Assembly (NCBI GenBank): GCA_051653625.1
Contig: JBOFWM010000120.1
Location: forward strand, 1 to 42,336
Length of the DNA: 42,336 bases
Reading direction: 5' to 3'
From: SFDP01 sp051653625
GTDB lineage: Bacteria > Bacillota > Clostridia > Lachnospirales > Lachnospiraceae
In this document: piece by piece, positions 24,941 to 33,313 of the stretch
How the letters are laid out: the number at the start of each line of letters is the position of its first letter
Numbering within the stretch: the first letter of the stretch is position 1
The notes under the pieces: model-generated
Databases searched by the model: none
Told to the model about the DNA's origin: nothing
Seen by the model: the letters and a program-made list of their open reading frames with translations, nothing else
Program-made: the position numbers and the translations under genes

Positions 24941-26365
24941 ATGAATTGGAACCAATTATTATCTTCAAATAGAATAAGAAGTTTTAGTAAAAGTACAACA
25001 AGTAATGATTTACGAACAGAATTTGAGAAGGACTACCATAGAATTATTGGTAGTGCTTCTTTTCGTCGTTTACAAGATAAAACGCAAGTATTTCCTTTAG
25101 ATAAGAGTGATTATATAAGAACGAGATTAACTCATTCTCTTGAGGTATCTTCTTTTGCAAAATCATTGGGTCAAAATGTAGCAGAAAAAATATTAACAGG
25201 AAAAAAAGACAAAGATTTTACAATACAAAACAAACAAGAAATATGTGATATTTTACAGTGTGCAGGTTTAATACATGATATAGGGAATCCACCTTTTGGT
25301 CATTTTGGAGAAACATCAATACAAGAATGGTTCAAAGAAAATTTGAAAAAATTATCAATGAATGGTATTACATTAAGTGAAATTTTAAAGGAGCAAATGC
25401 AACAAGATTTTTACAATTTTGAAGGAAATACTCAGGCACTTCGTGTTGTAACAAAGCTTCATTTTTTAGTAGATGAAAATGGTATGAATTTAACAAATGC
25501 ATTGCTAGCAACTATTATAAAATATCCTGTATCTTCTCTTAATGTGAATAAAAAAAGCGGAAATATAAAAGATAAAAAAATGGGATATTTTTATGCAGAT
25601 CAAAAAACATATGAGACAATAGAGTCAAATGTAAAAACAAAAGGTGCAAGACATCCTCTAACATTTTTATTAGAAGCAGCAGATGATATTGCTTATAAAA
25701 CTGCAGATATAGAAGATGCAGTTAAGAAAAAATGCATCTCTTATAATGATTTGTTACAAGAACTTCACAAAAAAGGAAAAAGTACGTATAAAGACAAGTA
25801 TGTAAATAGTGATTATTATAAAATGGTAACAAGATTAGAAGAAAAGTATAAAAAAGCAGTAGATAATCATTATGAAACTCCAGAAATGTATGCTATTCAA
25901 AATTGGGTTGTTGCTATCCAAGGAAAATTATTATTTGCAGCAAGTGATAGTTTTATAGAACATTACGACGAAATTATGGCTGGGACTTATGATAAAGATT
26001 TATTTGCTGGAACAGATGTAATTACTATTATGGATGCATTAGGAGATATTGCATATCGTTATGTATTTACATCAAAACCCATTTATAAAATAGAAATCTC
26101 AGCAGAAATGATTTTAAACTTTTTATTTGATAAGTTTGTGAACGCAATTATATATTACGATACAGATAAAAAATTAACTTCTGTACATGAAAAATTAGTT
26201 TCTTTGATATCTGAAGATTATAAAAGAATCTATCATAAATATGCAAAAGGATTGCCAGAAGAAGAAAAATTATATTTAAGACTTTTACTCGTAACAGATT
26301 ATATTTGTGGAATGACTGATCATTACGCAAAGAATTTATACCAGGAATTAAATGGTATTTTATAA
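24941..26365 (+). CDS. dgt: dNTP triphosphohydrolase (Dgt-like HD domain)
   Basis: Dgt-family enzymes cleave dNTPs to deoxynucleosides and triphosphate. The HD-domain metal ligands are visible: H65 (RTRLTHSLEV), H112-D113 (AGLIHDIGNPPFGHFGE) and the late aspartate in EAADDIAYKTADIED. The start is ATG 24941 (MNWNQLLSSNRIRS, 474 residues) with AGAAAGG 12 nt upstream. The early RRLQDKTQVFPL motif is typical. The promoter lies just upstream, and the gene is followed by the MBOAT gene after 17 bp, so the envelope genes may share its transcript. Substrate preference (dGTP or all dNTPs) cannot be told. Confidence 0.93.
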   Translation: MNWNQLLSSNRIRSFSKSTTSNDLRTEFEKDYHRIIGSASFRRLQDKTQVFPLDKSDYIRTRLTHSLEVSSFAKSLGQNVAEKILTGKKDKDFTIQNKQEICDILQCAGLIHDIGNPPFGHFGETSIQEWFKENLKKLSMNGITLSEILKEQMQQDFYNFEGNTQALRVVTKLHFLVDENGMNLTNALLATIIKYPVSSLNVNKKSGNIKDKKMGYFYADQKTYETIESNVKTKGARHPLTFLLEAADDIAYKTADIEDAVKKKCISYNDLLQELHKKGKSTYKDKYVNSDYYKMVTRLEEKYKKAVDNHYETPEMYAIQNWVVAIQGKLLFAASDSFIEHYDEIMAGTYDKDLFAGTDVITIMDALGDIAYRYVFTSKPIYKIEISAEMILNFLFDKFVNAIIYYDTDKKLTSVHEKLVSLISEDYKRIYHKYAKGLPEEEKLYLRLLLVTDYICGMTDHYAKNLYQELNGIL

Positions 26366-26382
26366 AATAGATTGGATAAAGT

Positions 26383-27834
26383 ATGTTATTTAACTCATAT
26401 ATTTTTATATTTTTATTTTTACCAATGATATTACTTGGTTGGTTTTTTCTAAATAAAATAAATCAAGATAAATTATCAAATGTATACTTATTTGTAATGT
26501 CATTATGGTTTTATGCTTATTTTAATACGAATTACTTATTTATTATTTTAATTAGTTGTATTATAAATTTCATTATTAGTAAAAGTATGGATATCTTTTC
26601 AAATAAGAGAATGATAGGATTTATAGGTGTAGCATTTAATTTAGGTATTTTATTTTATTTTAAATACTATGATTTTTTTATCGAAAATATGAATGTTCTT
26701 TTTAATGAAAGCTTTGCATTAAAACATATTGTATTACCACTTGGCATTAGTTTTTTTACATTTCAGCAAATATCTTATATTATTGATCGAAGTAAATCAT
26801 TAGCACCACATTATAGTTTTTTAGAGTATGGAATGTTTGTAACTTTTTTTCCACAACTAGTGGCTGGACCAATCGTATTGCATAGTGAATTAATTCCACA
26901 ATTTCGTGATAAAGAAAAAAGAAAATTTGATACTAGAAATTTTACAGATGGTTGCGCTCAATTTATTATAGGATTGAGTAAAAAAGTACTTCTTGCAGAT
27001 ACTTTAGGACTTGTAGTAAATAATGCGTATCATGCAAGATATTATTTTACTACTTGGTCAGCAGTACTTTTTATTGTAGCATTTGCATTTGAATTATATT
27101 TTGATTTTAGTGGATATTGTGATATGGCGCTTGGTATAGGTAAAATGTTTAATTTTTCTATTCCAAGAAATTTTAATAGTCCATACAAAGCTAATTCGAT
27201 TAAAGATTTTTGGAATAGATGGCATATGACGTTATATCGTTTTTTCCTAACTTATGTATATATTCCATTAGGTGGAGGAAAAAAGGGAAAGCTTTATAAA
27301 ATAAGAAATACGATCATTGTTTTTTTATTAAGTGGATTTTGGCATGGTGCTAGTTGGACTTATGTTATATGGGGGGGATTAAATGGACTTGGTGTTTCAA
27401 TAGAACAAGTAATTAAGAAAAAAGAAAAAAAATCATTTTTTCATTGGCTTTATACGTTTTCATTTGTTTTATTTACATTTATATTCTTTCGTAGTGAATC
27501 AGTAGAAGATGCATTTATAATTATAAAAGGGCTTTTTAATCCATTTGGTTTTAAATTTGCAATTGATATGGCACAATATATGAAGATACCAGAATTATAT
27601 TTTATAGAACAAGTATTAAAAATTATTGCACCAACAATGATTAGAGGATTTTACTTTATAGCATTTTTAGTTATATTACTAATATCTAGTATAATAATAA
27701 AAGGGCGAAATATTGAAGAGATTTTAAAAGAAAGAATCAATACAAATAAATTTGCTATTCTTTTAGGCATTTTATTTACTTGGTCAGTAATATCACTTTC
27801 TGGAGTTAGTACATTTCTATATTTTGATTTTTAA
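26383..27834 (+). CDS. MBOAT-family O-acyltransferase (AlgI/DltB-like)
   Basis: The 483-residue polytopic membrane protein belongs to the MBOAT family, which moves acyl groups across the membrane to polysaccharides or teichoic acids. Family marks are KYYDFF, LPLGISFFTFQQISYIID, AGPIV, DFSGYCDMALGIGKMFNF, FWNRWHMTLYRFFLTYVYIPLGG, and the catalytic His H321 in GFWHGASW. It is paired with an SGNH-like protein 21 bp downstream, the usual arrangement for AlgI/AlgX- or DltB/DltD-type O-acylation. There are no dltA/dltC genes nearby, so acetylation of a cell-wall polymer is more likely than D-alanylation; that is inference. Its Shine-Dalgarno is weak. Confidence 0.92.
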   Translation: MLFNSYIFIFLFLPMILLGWFFLNKINQDKLSNVYLFVMSLWFYAYFNTNYLFIILISCIINFIISKSMDIFSNKRMIGFIGVAFNLGILFYFKYYDFFIENMNVLFNESFALKHIVLPLGISFFTFQQISYIIDRSKSLAPHYSFLEYGMFVTFFPQLVAGPIVLHSELIPQFRDKEKRKFDTRNFTDGCAQFIIGLSKKVLLADTLGLVVNNAYHARYYFTTWSAVLFIVAFAFELYFDFSGYCDMALGIGKMFNFSIPRNFNSPYKANSIKDFWNRWHMTLYRFFLTYVYIPLGGGKKGKLYKIRNTIIVFLLSGFWHGASWTYVIWGGLNGLGVSIEQVIKKKEKKSFFHWLYTFSFVLFTFIFFRSESVEDAFIIIKGLFNPFGFKFAIDMAQYMKIPELYFIEQVLKIIAPTMIRGFYFIAFLVILLISSIIIKGRNIEEILKERINTNKFAILLGILFTWSVISLSGVSTFLYFDF

Positions 27835-27855
27835 AGAAGGGCAGGAATATATTTC

Positions 27856-28902
27856 ATGAAACAACAATTTTTAAAAAAATTAATGATAACTGCCTTGAGT
27901 ATTATGAGTATAGTTGCAATGATTGTATATATAATTGATCCTTTTTATCATTATCACAAACCAATTGGTTTTTTAAAGGCAGTATCAACAAAAGCAGAAT
28001 ATCAAGTGATTGGAACAATTAAGAATTTTGAGTATAATAGTATTTTAGTTGGTTCTTCTGTTGCAGAAAATTATAATTCGAAATGGTTTGATGAAGCATT
28101 TCATACCACAACAATTAAAACGATTCGTGCAGGCGGAACAACGTCTGATTTAATGTATTTCATTAATAAGTCTTATGAGTATCAAACATTAGATTATATA
28201 TTTTATAGTCTAGACTTAGCAGCTCTTATTTCAAAAGAGACAAATCATTTTGTACAAGAGGGAATGCCAACGTATCTTTACAATAAGAATCCGTTCGATG
28301 ATATACAATATTTATTAAATAAAGATGTATTATTAGAAGATATTCCTCATATGATTGCAAAATCTTTGATAGGTGATTATGACGAAGGAGAAGCTTATAA
28401 TTGGGCACAGTATAAAACGTTTAATACAATGCATTATGAGAAAACAACAGAAAAAAAAGAAATGCAAGATGTTAAAGAATTAAAGGATGCAATCAATTTT
28501 AATAATACTAGTATTTTAAATCTTGTAAAGGAACATCAAGAAACAAAATTTATATTTATTATTCCACCATATTCTTATTTATGGTGGTTTGAAGCATATC
28601 AAAATGGCTTAACAGAGTCCTATTTCTATGCTTTAGAAAGTCTACTTGGAGAATTATTAGTATATGAAAACGTATCATTTTATTATTTTCAAACAATAGA
28701 AGAAATTGTTACAGATTTAGATAAATATATGGATCCCATTCATTTTGATCAAGATATCAATGAATTTATAGTAAGTAAAATAAAAGAAAATAAATATTTA
28801 CTTACCATTGATTCTTATCAAAAGGAAATAAATAGTATGAGACAATTAGCAGATAAATGTGTTACAGTATATGCAGAGGAATATTTTAAAACATTGAAAT
28901 AA
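27856..28902 (+). CDS. SGNH/DltD-like protein partnered with MBOAT
   Basis: The 348-residue protein has an N-terminal signal anchor (about residues 8-28) and an extracytoplasmic domain. Its nucleophile block is ILVGSSVAENY (S67/S68) and its C-terminal DxxH motif is in YMDPIHFDQDINEF; together these suggest an SGNH-hydrolase-like esterase/acyltransferase. PYSYLWWFEAYQNG is another conserved-looking block. It follows the MBOAT gene directly with AGAAGGGCAGGA upstream. It probably completes acyl transfer onto the envelope polymer. It matches families often labelled hypothetical beside MBOAT genes in Lachnospiraceae. Confidence 0.72.
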   Translation: MKQQFLKKLMITALSIMSIVAMIVYIIDPFYHYHKPIGFLKAVSTKAEYQVIGTIKNFEYNSILVGSSVAENYNSKWFDEAFHTTTIKTIRAGGTTSDLMYFINKSYEYQTLDYIFYSLDLAALISKETNHFVQEGMPTYLYNKNPFDDIQYLLNKDVLLEDIPHMIAKSLIGDYDEGEAYNWAQYKTFNTMHYEKTTEKKEMQDVKELKDAINFNNTSILNLVKEHQETKFIFIIPPYSYLWWFEAYQNGLTESYFYALESLLGELLVYENVSFYYFQTIEEIVTDLDKYMDPIHFDQDINEFIVSKIKENKYLLTIDSYQKEINSMRQLADKCVTVYAEEYFKTLK

Positions 28903-28918
28903 TAAAGGACGTGTAGAA

Positions 28919-30007
28919 ATGAATCAAAATACGAATGAAAGAAAACAGAAAAGAAATTCAAATAAGGATGCATTAATTATAATTTTGCTTTGTGTATCCA
29001 TTATTTCAGTAGCATCGGCAACTATATTAGGAGTATTATATATCAAAAGTAAAATGGCTACACTAGAAACTGCTTTAGTGGAAGAAGAAAATATAGAAGA
29101 AAATACAGAGTCCGAAGTACAAATAAATGATGAAAAAGAGATTTCACAAGATGAGGATGAAAAAAGTAAATTATTAAATGATATAAGAGTAATGATGCAA
29201 GAAGGTGATACAGCATTGTCTTTATTACAATATCTGTTTCCTGATGAAATTGTAGTAGCTGATGGTGGAAAATATCATTTTTTTAAAGTCAATAAAGAAT
29301 TAAAACAAAATAAGTATGTAGAAGAAAACTTTACATTACCTATAAAAAATGAAGAAACAGGCAAGTATGAAGGAGATGTTTTGTACCATGAAGATGGAGT
29401 ACAAATTGGAAAAAAAGGAATCGATGTTTCAAAATTTCAAGGTACAATTGATTGGAAAAAAGTAAAAAATGATGGAATAGAATATGCCATTATTCGTCTT
29501 GGATTTAGAGGGTATGAAAGTGGAAAAATTGTTTTAGACGAAACATATTTATATAATATTAAGGGTAGTCTTGAAGCTGGAATTGATACTGGAGTATATT
29601 TTTTTACAGAAGCTTTAACAGAGTCAGAAGCGATTGAAGAAGCTGAATTTGTAATAGAAAATTTAAACGGATATAATATTAAAATGCCTGTTGTTATTGA
29701 TGTGGAAGAATCAGCATCATTAGAAAAAACAAGAACAAAAAATCTATCAAAAGAACAAAGAACAAAAAATGTGATTGCTTTTTGTGAGAAAATCAAAGAA
29801 GCAGGATATGAACCAATGATTTATGGGAATTTAAAAAGTTTTATGATTATGTTAGAGTTTGATCAACTAGAATCATATGAAAAATGGTTTGCTTACTATA
29901 GATATCCTCTTAATTTTCCTTACAATATAAAAATGTGGCAATATACAGCATCTGGTAAGGTAGATGGAATTTCTGAAAACACAGACATTAATATAATGTT
30001 TTATTAA
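28919..30007 (+). CDS. Membrane-anchored GH25 lysozyme/muramidase
   Basis: The 362-residue protein has a cytoplasmic basic N-terminus, one transmembrane helix (about 18-42) and an acidic linker (about 50-85). A small domain follows, and then a GH25 muramidase domain (about 165-362). GH25 catalytic features are D169 in GIDVSKFQG and D261/E263 in PVVIDVEE, with the C-terminal MWQYTASGKVDGISENTDIN. It should cut beta-1,4 bonds of peptidoglycan outside the membrane. It is 16 bp after the SGNH gene, in the same operon, and ends at a bidirectional terminator. Together these suggest coordinated wall modification and hydrolysis. Confidence 0.92.
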   Translation: MNQNTNERKQKRNSNKDALIIILLCVSIISVASATILGVLYIKSKMATLETALVEEENIEENTESEVQINDEKEISQDEDEKSKLLNDIRVMMQEGDTALSLLQYLFPDEIVVADGGKYHFFKVNKELKQNKYVEENFTLPIKNEETGKYEGDVLYHEDGVQIGKKGIDVSKFQGTIDWKKVKNDGIEYAIIRLGFRGYESGKIVLDETYLYNIKGSLEAGIDTGVYFFTEALTESEAIEEAEFVIENLNGYNIKMPVVIDVEESASLEKTRTKNLSKEQRTKNVIAFCEKIKEAGYEPMIYGNLKSFMIMLEFDQLESYEKWFAYYRYPLNFPYNIKMWQYTASGKVDGISENTDINIMFY

Positions 30008-30009
30008 AA

Positions 30010-30060
30010 AGAAAAGCTATCAATACATCCATTTTAATTTGGAGTATTGATAGCTTTTTT
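30010..30060. terminator. Bidirectional terminator between GH25 and corA genes
   Basis: A perfect 15-bp stem (AAAAGCTATCAATAC at 30012-30026 and its complement at 30044-30058) has T-runs on both strands. It serves the plus-strand GH25 operon and the minus-strand corA gene, whose stop codon touches it. Confidence 0.93.
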
Positions 30061-31000
30061 AAAATAAATTCTTTTTCATAAAGATAACTGCAACACCTAA
30101 ACTTATAAAAATTGATAATGCAATGACAATACCAAATCCAAATATACTGTCGCCAAATGGCATACCTGCAGGATTTAAATTCATACCATATGCACTAAAA
30201 ATCATAGTAGGAATAGATAGTACAATCGTAATAGTTGCAAGAAATTTCATAACAATATTTAAATTATTAGATATAACAGATGCAAAAGCATCCATCATTC
30301 CACTTAAAATTCCACTATAAATATTTGCCATTTCAATTGCTTGTTTATTTTCAATAATAACGTCTTCAAGTAAATCAGTATCTTCAGGATACTTCTTTAT
30401 GCTATCTGTACGAAGCAGTTTTTCTAAGACAATTTCATTTGATCTAAGAGAAGTTGTAAAATATACAAGGCTTTTTTCTAATTCTAACAATTCAATTAAC
30501 TCTTGATTCTTTGTTGAACGATGTAATTTTTTTTCTACTTCATCACTTTTTCGATCTACATATCTTAGGTATTGTAAAAAGAGTGTAGAATTTCTATAAA
30601 GTATTTGAAGTAAGAATCTTGTTTTCATATATGTGTGAAAATTACGAATCTTTGAATTAATAAATGATTGTAGTACAGGAGTTTCTTCCAGACAAACAGT
30701 AATTAAACATGTTCTACAAACGATAATTGCCATAGGAATTGTTGTATATGTTTTTTTACTATTGCTAGTTGTTTCAGTAGGAACATCCACTAAAACCATC
30801 GTATAATTATCTTCTTTTTGAATACGAGAGCGTTCTTCATCATCAAGAGCGGCTTTTAAATCATCCATTTCAATTTCAAATTCTTTAGAAATTGAATTTA
30901 GTTCAAACTCCGTAGGATTTGTTAATGTAATCCAGCAATCGAGAGTTGGTGCATCTAATTTTTGTAAGATGCCATTTTCTGTTTTATAAATTCCAATCAT
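30059..31000 (-). CDS. corA: CorA-like magnesium transporter
   Basis: The 313-residue protein has a large N-terminal cytoplasmic domain with a long helix and two C-terminal transmembrane helices (about 255-277 and 290-309). The ion-filter motif YGMN lies at the end of the first helix (FSAYGMNLNP), diagnostic for CorA channels for Mg2+ or other divalent ions. Family variants without strict Mg2+ function are common in Firmicutes, so the ion is not certain. AAAGGAGA lies 6 nt before the ATG at 31000. It is transcribed head-on to the replication fork and convergent with the GH25 operon. I see no M-box riboswitch upstream. Confidence 0.92.
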   Translation of the reverse strand: MIGIYKTENGILQKLDAPTLDCWITLTNPTEFELNSISKEFEIEMDDLKAALDDEERSRIQKEDNYTMVLVDVPTETTSNSKKTYTTIPMAIIVCRTCLITVCLEETPVLQSFINSKIRNFHTYMKTRFLLQILYRNSTLFLQYLRYVDRKSDEVEKKLHRSTKNQELIELLELEKSLVYFTTSLRSNEIVLEKLLRTDSIKKYPEDTDLLEDVIIENKQAIEMANIYSGILSGMMDAFASVISNNLNIVMKFLATITIVLSIPTMIFSAYGMNLNPAGMPFGDSIFGFGIVIALSIFISLGVAVIFMKKNLF

Positions 31001-31123
31001 TTCTATTCTCCTTTTAATTGTAGCGAATAGAAAATAAATTAGTTTCGTTTCTTATAATAGGAAAAAAGACAAAATTGACCTATCTATATCGAAACATAAT
31101 TTGATTTTAAATTCGCTGTTATT

Positions 31124-31144
31124 ACTTCGACCACAACTTCGACC
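31124..31144 (+). repeat. ACTTCGACC direct repeat
   Basis: Two exact copies of the 9-mer ACTTCGACC are 12 bp apart, GC-richer than the surroundings, about 125 bp upstream of corA. This could be an operator; no protein is assigned. Confidence 0.6.
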
Positions 31145-31260
31145 TGTGTCCATTCTTTTGTCTTTCTCCCTTCAATTTATTTAAAGCCATCTGTTTTTCA
31201 GAATAATACATTTTATAATAAAAGTCAATTTCAAAAATAGATTCTGATAAAAATGATATT

Positions 31261-31300
31261 TTACATAAATCTTACATTATTCTTACGAAAAATTGATAGT
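31261..31300 (+). promoter_or_regulatory. Pho box and pstS promoter
   Basis: TTACAT at 31261-31266, TTACAT at 31272-31277 and TTACGA at 31283-31288 are spaced by exactly 11 bp. This matches the TT(A/C)ACA direct repeats bound by PhoP/PhoB in Gram-positives. GATAGT at 31295-31300 is a plausible -10, one more turn downstream. A leader of about 65 nt reaches the pstS ATG, which has GGAGG upstream. The phoB gene in the same cluster is the obvious activator. Confidence 0.82.
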
Positions 31301-31371
31301 TGAAATAAATTCTATTTGTTACACTTCGGAATGTGAAAGAAATCACGTAAATTTATGGAGGAAAATATTTT

Positions 31372-32295
31372 ATGAAAAAATTAAGTAAAAAATTAGTTGC
31401 ATTATTAGGTGCAACAGTATTATCAACAGGATTATTAATGGGATGTGGAAGTTCAAGTTCTACAACAACAACTGAAGTAACATCAGTTGCTGAAGATACA
31501 TCATCAGTAGTAGAAGAAGTGGTAGAAGAAGTGCAAGAAGTTGAAACTGTAGCTGATTTAAGTGGAACAATTTCAATGGCTGGAAGTACATCAATGGAAA
31601 AATTAGCAAACTCATTAGCTGAAATACTTATGGAAAAATATCCAAATTTAACAATTAATGCAGAATTTACAGGTTCATCAGCAGGAGTTGAAGCAGTAGT
31701 TGCAGGAAGTGTTGATATTGGAAATTCATCAAGAAATCTTAAAGACAGTGAAATTGAAGCAGGAGCAGTGGAAAATATTGTGGCAATTGATGGTATTGCA
31801 GTAGTTGTACATAGCTCAAGCACTGTAACAGAATTATCAAAAGATGATTTAATTGCAATTTATAAAGGCGAAATTACAAACTGGAGTGAAGTTGGGGGAG
31901 AAGATAGTGCAATCATAGTTATTGGACGTGAAGCAGGATCTGGTACAAGAGGAGCATTTGAAGAAATTCTTGGTGTAGAAGATGTTTGTGCTTATGCAAG
32001 TGAAATTGATTCAACAGGAGCAGTAATGGGTAGAGTTGCAGCTACAGCAGGTGCAATTGGATACGTATCTTTAGATGTAGTAGATGATTCTGTAATTGCA
32101 CTTTCATTAGAAGGTGTTGAAGCTACAGCACAAAATATTCAAGCAGGAGATTACTTTTTAAGTAGACCATTCGTAATGGCAACAAAAGGAGAAATTTCAG
32201 AACAAAATGAAGTAGTTCAAGGGTTCTTTGCATTTGTACAATCAGCAGAAGGTAAAGAAATTATTGAAACAGTAGGATTAATTCCTGCTCAATAA
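31372..32295 (+). CDS. pstS: Phosphate-binding lipoprotein PstS
   Basis: PstS captures phosphate outside the membrane for the Pst ABC importer. The signal peptide ends in a lipobox LMGC (C25), followed by a Ser/Thr and acidic linker. The mature domain has phosphate-binding loops, including SMAGSTSMEKLA, GSSRNLKDSE and GREAGSGTRGAFEE. The length is 307 residues. It has TGGAGG about 10 nt before the ATG and the Pho box about 85-110 bp upstream. A long hairpin separates it from pstC, which fits the need for more binding protein than permease. Confidence 0.96.
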   Translation: MKKLSKKLVALLGATVLSTGLLMGCGSSSSTTTTEVTSVAEDTSSVVEEVVEEVQEVETVADLSGTISMAGSTSMEKLANSLAEILMEKYPNLTINAEFTGSSAGVEAVVAGSVDIGNSSRNLKDSEIEAGAVENIVAIDGIAVVVHSSSTVTELSKDDLIAIYKGEITNWSEVGGEDSAIIVIGREAGSGTRGAFEEILGVEDVCAYASEIDSTGAVMGRVAATAGAIGYVSLDVVDDSVIALSLEGVEATAQNIQAGDYFLSRPFVMATKGEISEQNEVVQGFFAFVQSAEGKEIIETVGLIPAQ

Positions 32296-32324
32296 AAAAT
32301 TCAAACAAAATAGAAAAAATTTTC

Positions 32325-32359
32325 ATGTGGCAATTTGTGTTTTTCACAAATTGCCATAT
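32325..32359 (+). ncRNA. Intercistronic hairpin between pstS and pstC
   Basis: TGGCAATTTGTG (32328-32339) pairs perfectly with CACAAATTGCCA (32345-32356) across a T5 loop, and three more outer pairs are possible. It is followed by TATTATGAG rather than a T-run. I read it as an RNA-stabilising or processing hairpin at the pstS mRNA 3' end rather than a terminator. Confidence 0.7.
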
Positions 32360-32383
32360 TATGAGAAAAGGATGATAATTAAA

Positions 32384-33313
32384 ATGAAAACATTATCAAT
32401 TGTAGGAAATAATAAAACAAAGTCCTTAGTTGAAAAAATTGCTCAAGTAATATTTTTAATTTGTGCTTGCTTTGCAATATTAGCAGTAGCTTCTATAACA
32501 ATTTATATGATTCTCAATGGAACTCCAGCATTATTTAAAGTAGGTATAAAAGAAATATTATTTGGCACAAATTGGCAACCAACGGCAAAAGAACCGAGTT
32601 ATGGAATATTTTATGTAATATTAACATCTATAACAGGTACAGCATTAGCTATTATAATCGGTGTTCCAATTGCAGTGCTTACAGCAGTATTTTTATCAGA
32701 AGTTGCACCTAAAAAAGTAGCAGCAATCGTAAAACCAGCAGTTGAATTATTAGCAGGAATTCCTTCTGTAATCTACGGATTATTAGGGATTATGATTTTA
32801 AATCCTATTATGTATAAGTTGGAATTAAAATTATTTGCTGGTTCAACAACACATCAATTTACGGGTGGTGCAAATTTGATATCGGCAGTTATAGTATTAG
32901 CAATTATGATATTGCCAACAGTTATTAATATCAGTGAATCTGCAATTAGAGCGGTTGAACCAAGTTTAAGAGCATCTTCTTTAGCACTTGGTGCGACAAA
33001 TATACAAACGATTTTCAAAGTGGTTTTGCCAGCAGCGAAATCAGGTATTATAACTGCGATTGTACTAGGTGTTGGTAGAGCAATTGGAGAAGCGATGGCA
33101 ATTAGTTTAGTTTCAGGAAGTAGTGTAAATTTTCCACTACCATTTAATTCAGTACGTTTCTTAACAACTGCAATTGTAAGTGAAATGTCATATGCAGGAG
33201 ATTTACATAGAGAAGTATTATTTACAATTGGACTTGTTCTTTTCGCATTTATTATGATTATTAATATTGTATTAACAAAAATTCTAAAACAGGGAGATAA
33301 AGAAAATGAATAG
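32384..33313 (+). CDS. pstC: Phosphate ABC transporter permease PstC
   Basis: The 309-residue protein has about six transmembrane helices and the binding-protein-dependent permease motif with the EAA loop (ALGATNIQTIFKVVLPAAKSGI). PAVELLAGIPSVIYGLLG is typical of PstC. I start at ATG 32384 (MKTLSIVGN), with AAAAGGATG about 12 nt upstream. An extension to 32327 would run through the hairpin. The ATG at 32372 (MIIKM) lies 0-1 nt from AAAGG. It overlaps pstA by 8 bp. Confidence 0.95.
   Translation: MKTLSIVGNNKTKSLVEKIAQVIFLICACFAILAVASITIYMILNGTPALFKVGIKEILFGTNWQPTAKEPSYGIFYVILTSITGTALAIIIGVPIAVLTAVFLSEVAPKKVAAIVKPAVELLAGIPSVIYGLLGIMILNPIMYKLELKLFAGSTTHQFTGGANLISAVIVLAIMILPTVINISESAIRAVEPSLRASSLALGATNIQTIFKVVLPAAKSGIITAIVLGVGRAIGEAMAISLVSGSSVNFPLPFNSVRFLTTAIVSEMSYAGDLHREVLFTIGLVLFAFIMIINIVLTKILKQGDKENE

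Larger units (their letters stand above)
31001..31371. promoter_or_regulatory. Divergent corA/pstS intergenic region
   Basis: This 371-bp spacer has no credible gene. The right part holds the Pho box (31261-31288) and pstS promoter region. The left part should hold the corA promoter on the minus strand; TATTAT/TATAAG-like -10 sequences near 31050-31060 exist, but no -35 is clear. In the middle, ACTTCGACC occurs twice (31124-31132 and 31136-31144). The remainder is AT-rich without recognisable structure. Confidence 0.55.

Noticed and set aside
31001..31260. Magnesium (M-box) riboswitch upstream of corA
   Set aside because: I could not find the conserved helices or terminator arrangement on the minus strand.
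31353..31823. 156-codon open frame antisense to pstS
   Set aside because: It is a shadow of PstS, rich in Thr/Ser/Val from reversed repetitive codons, with no family similarity or start signal.
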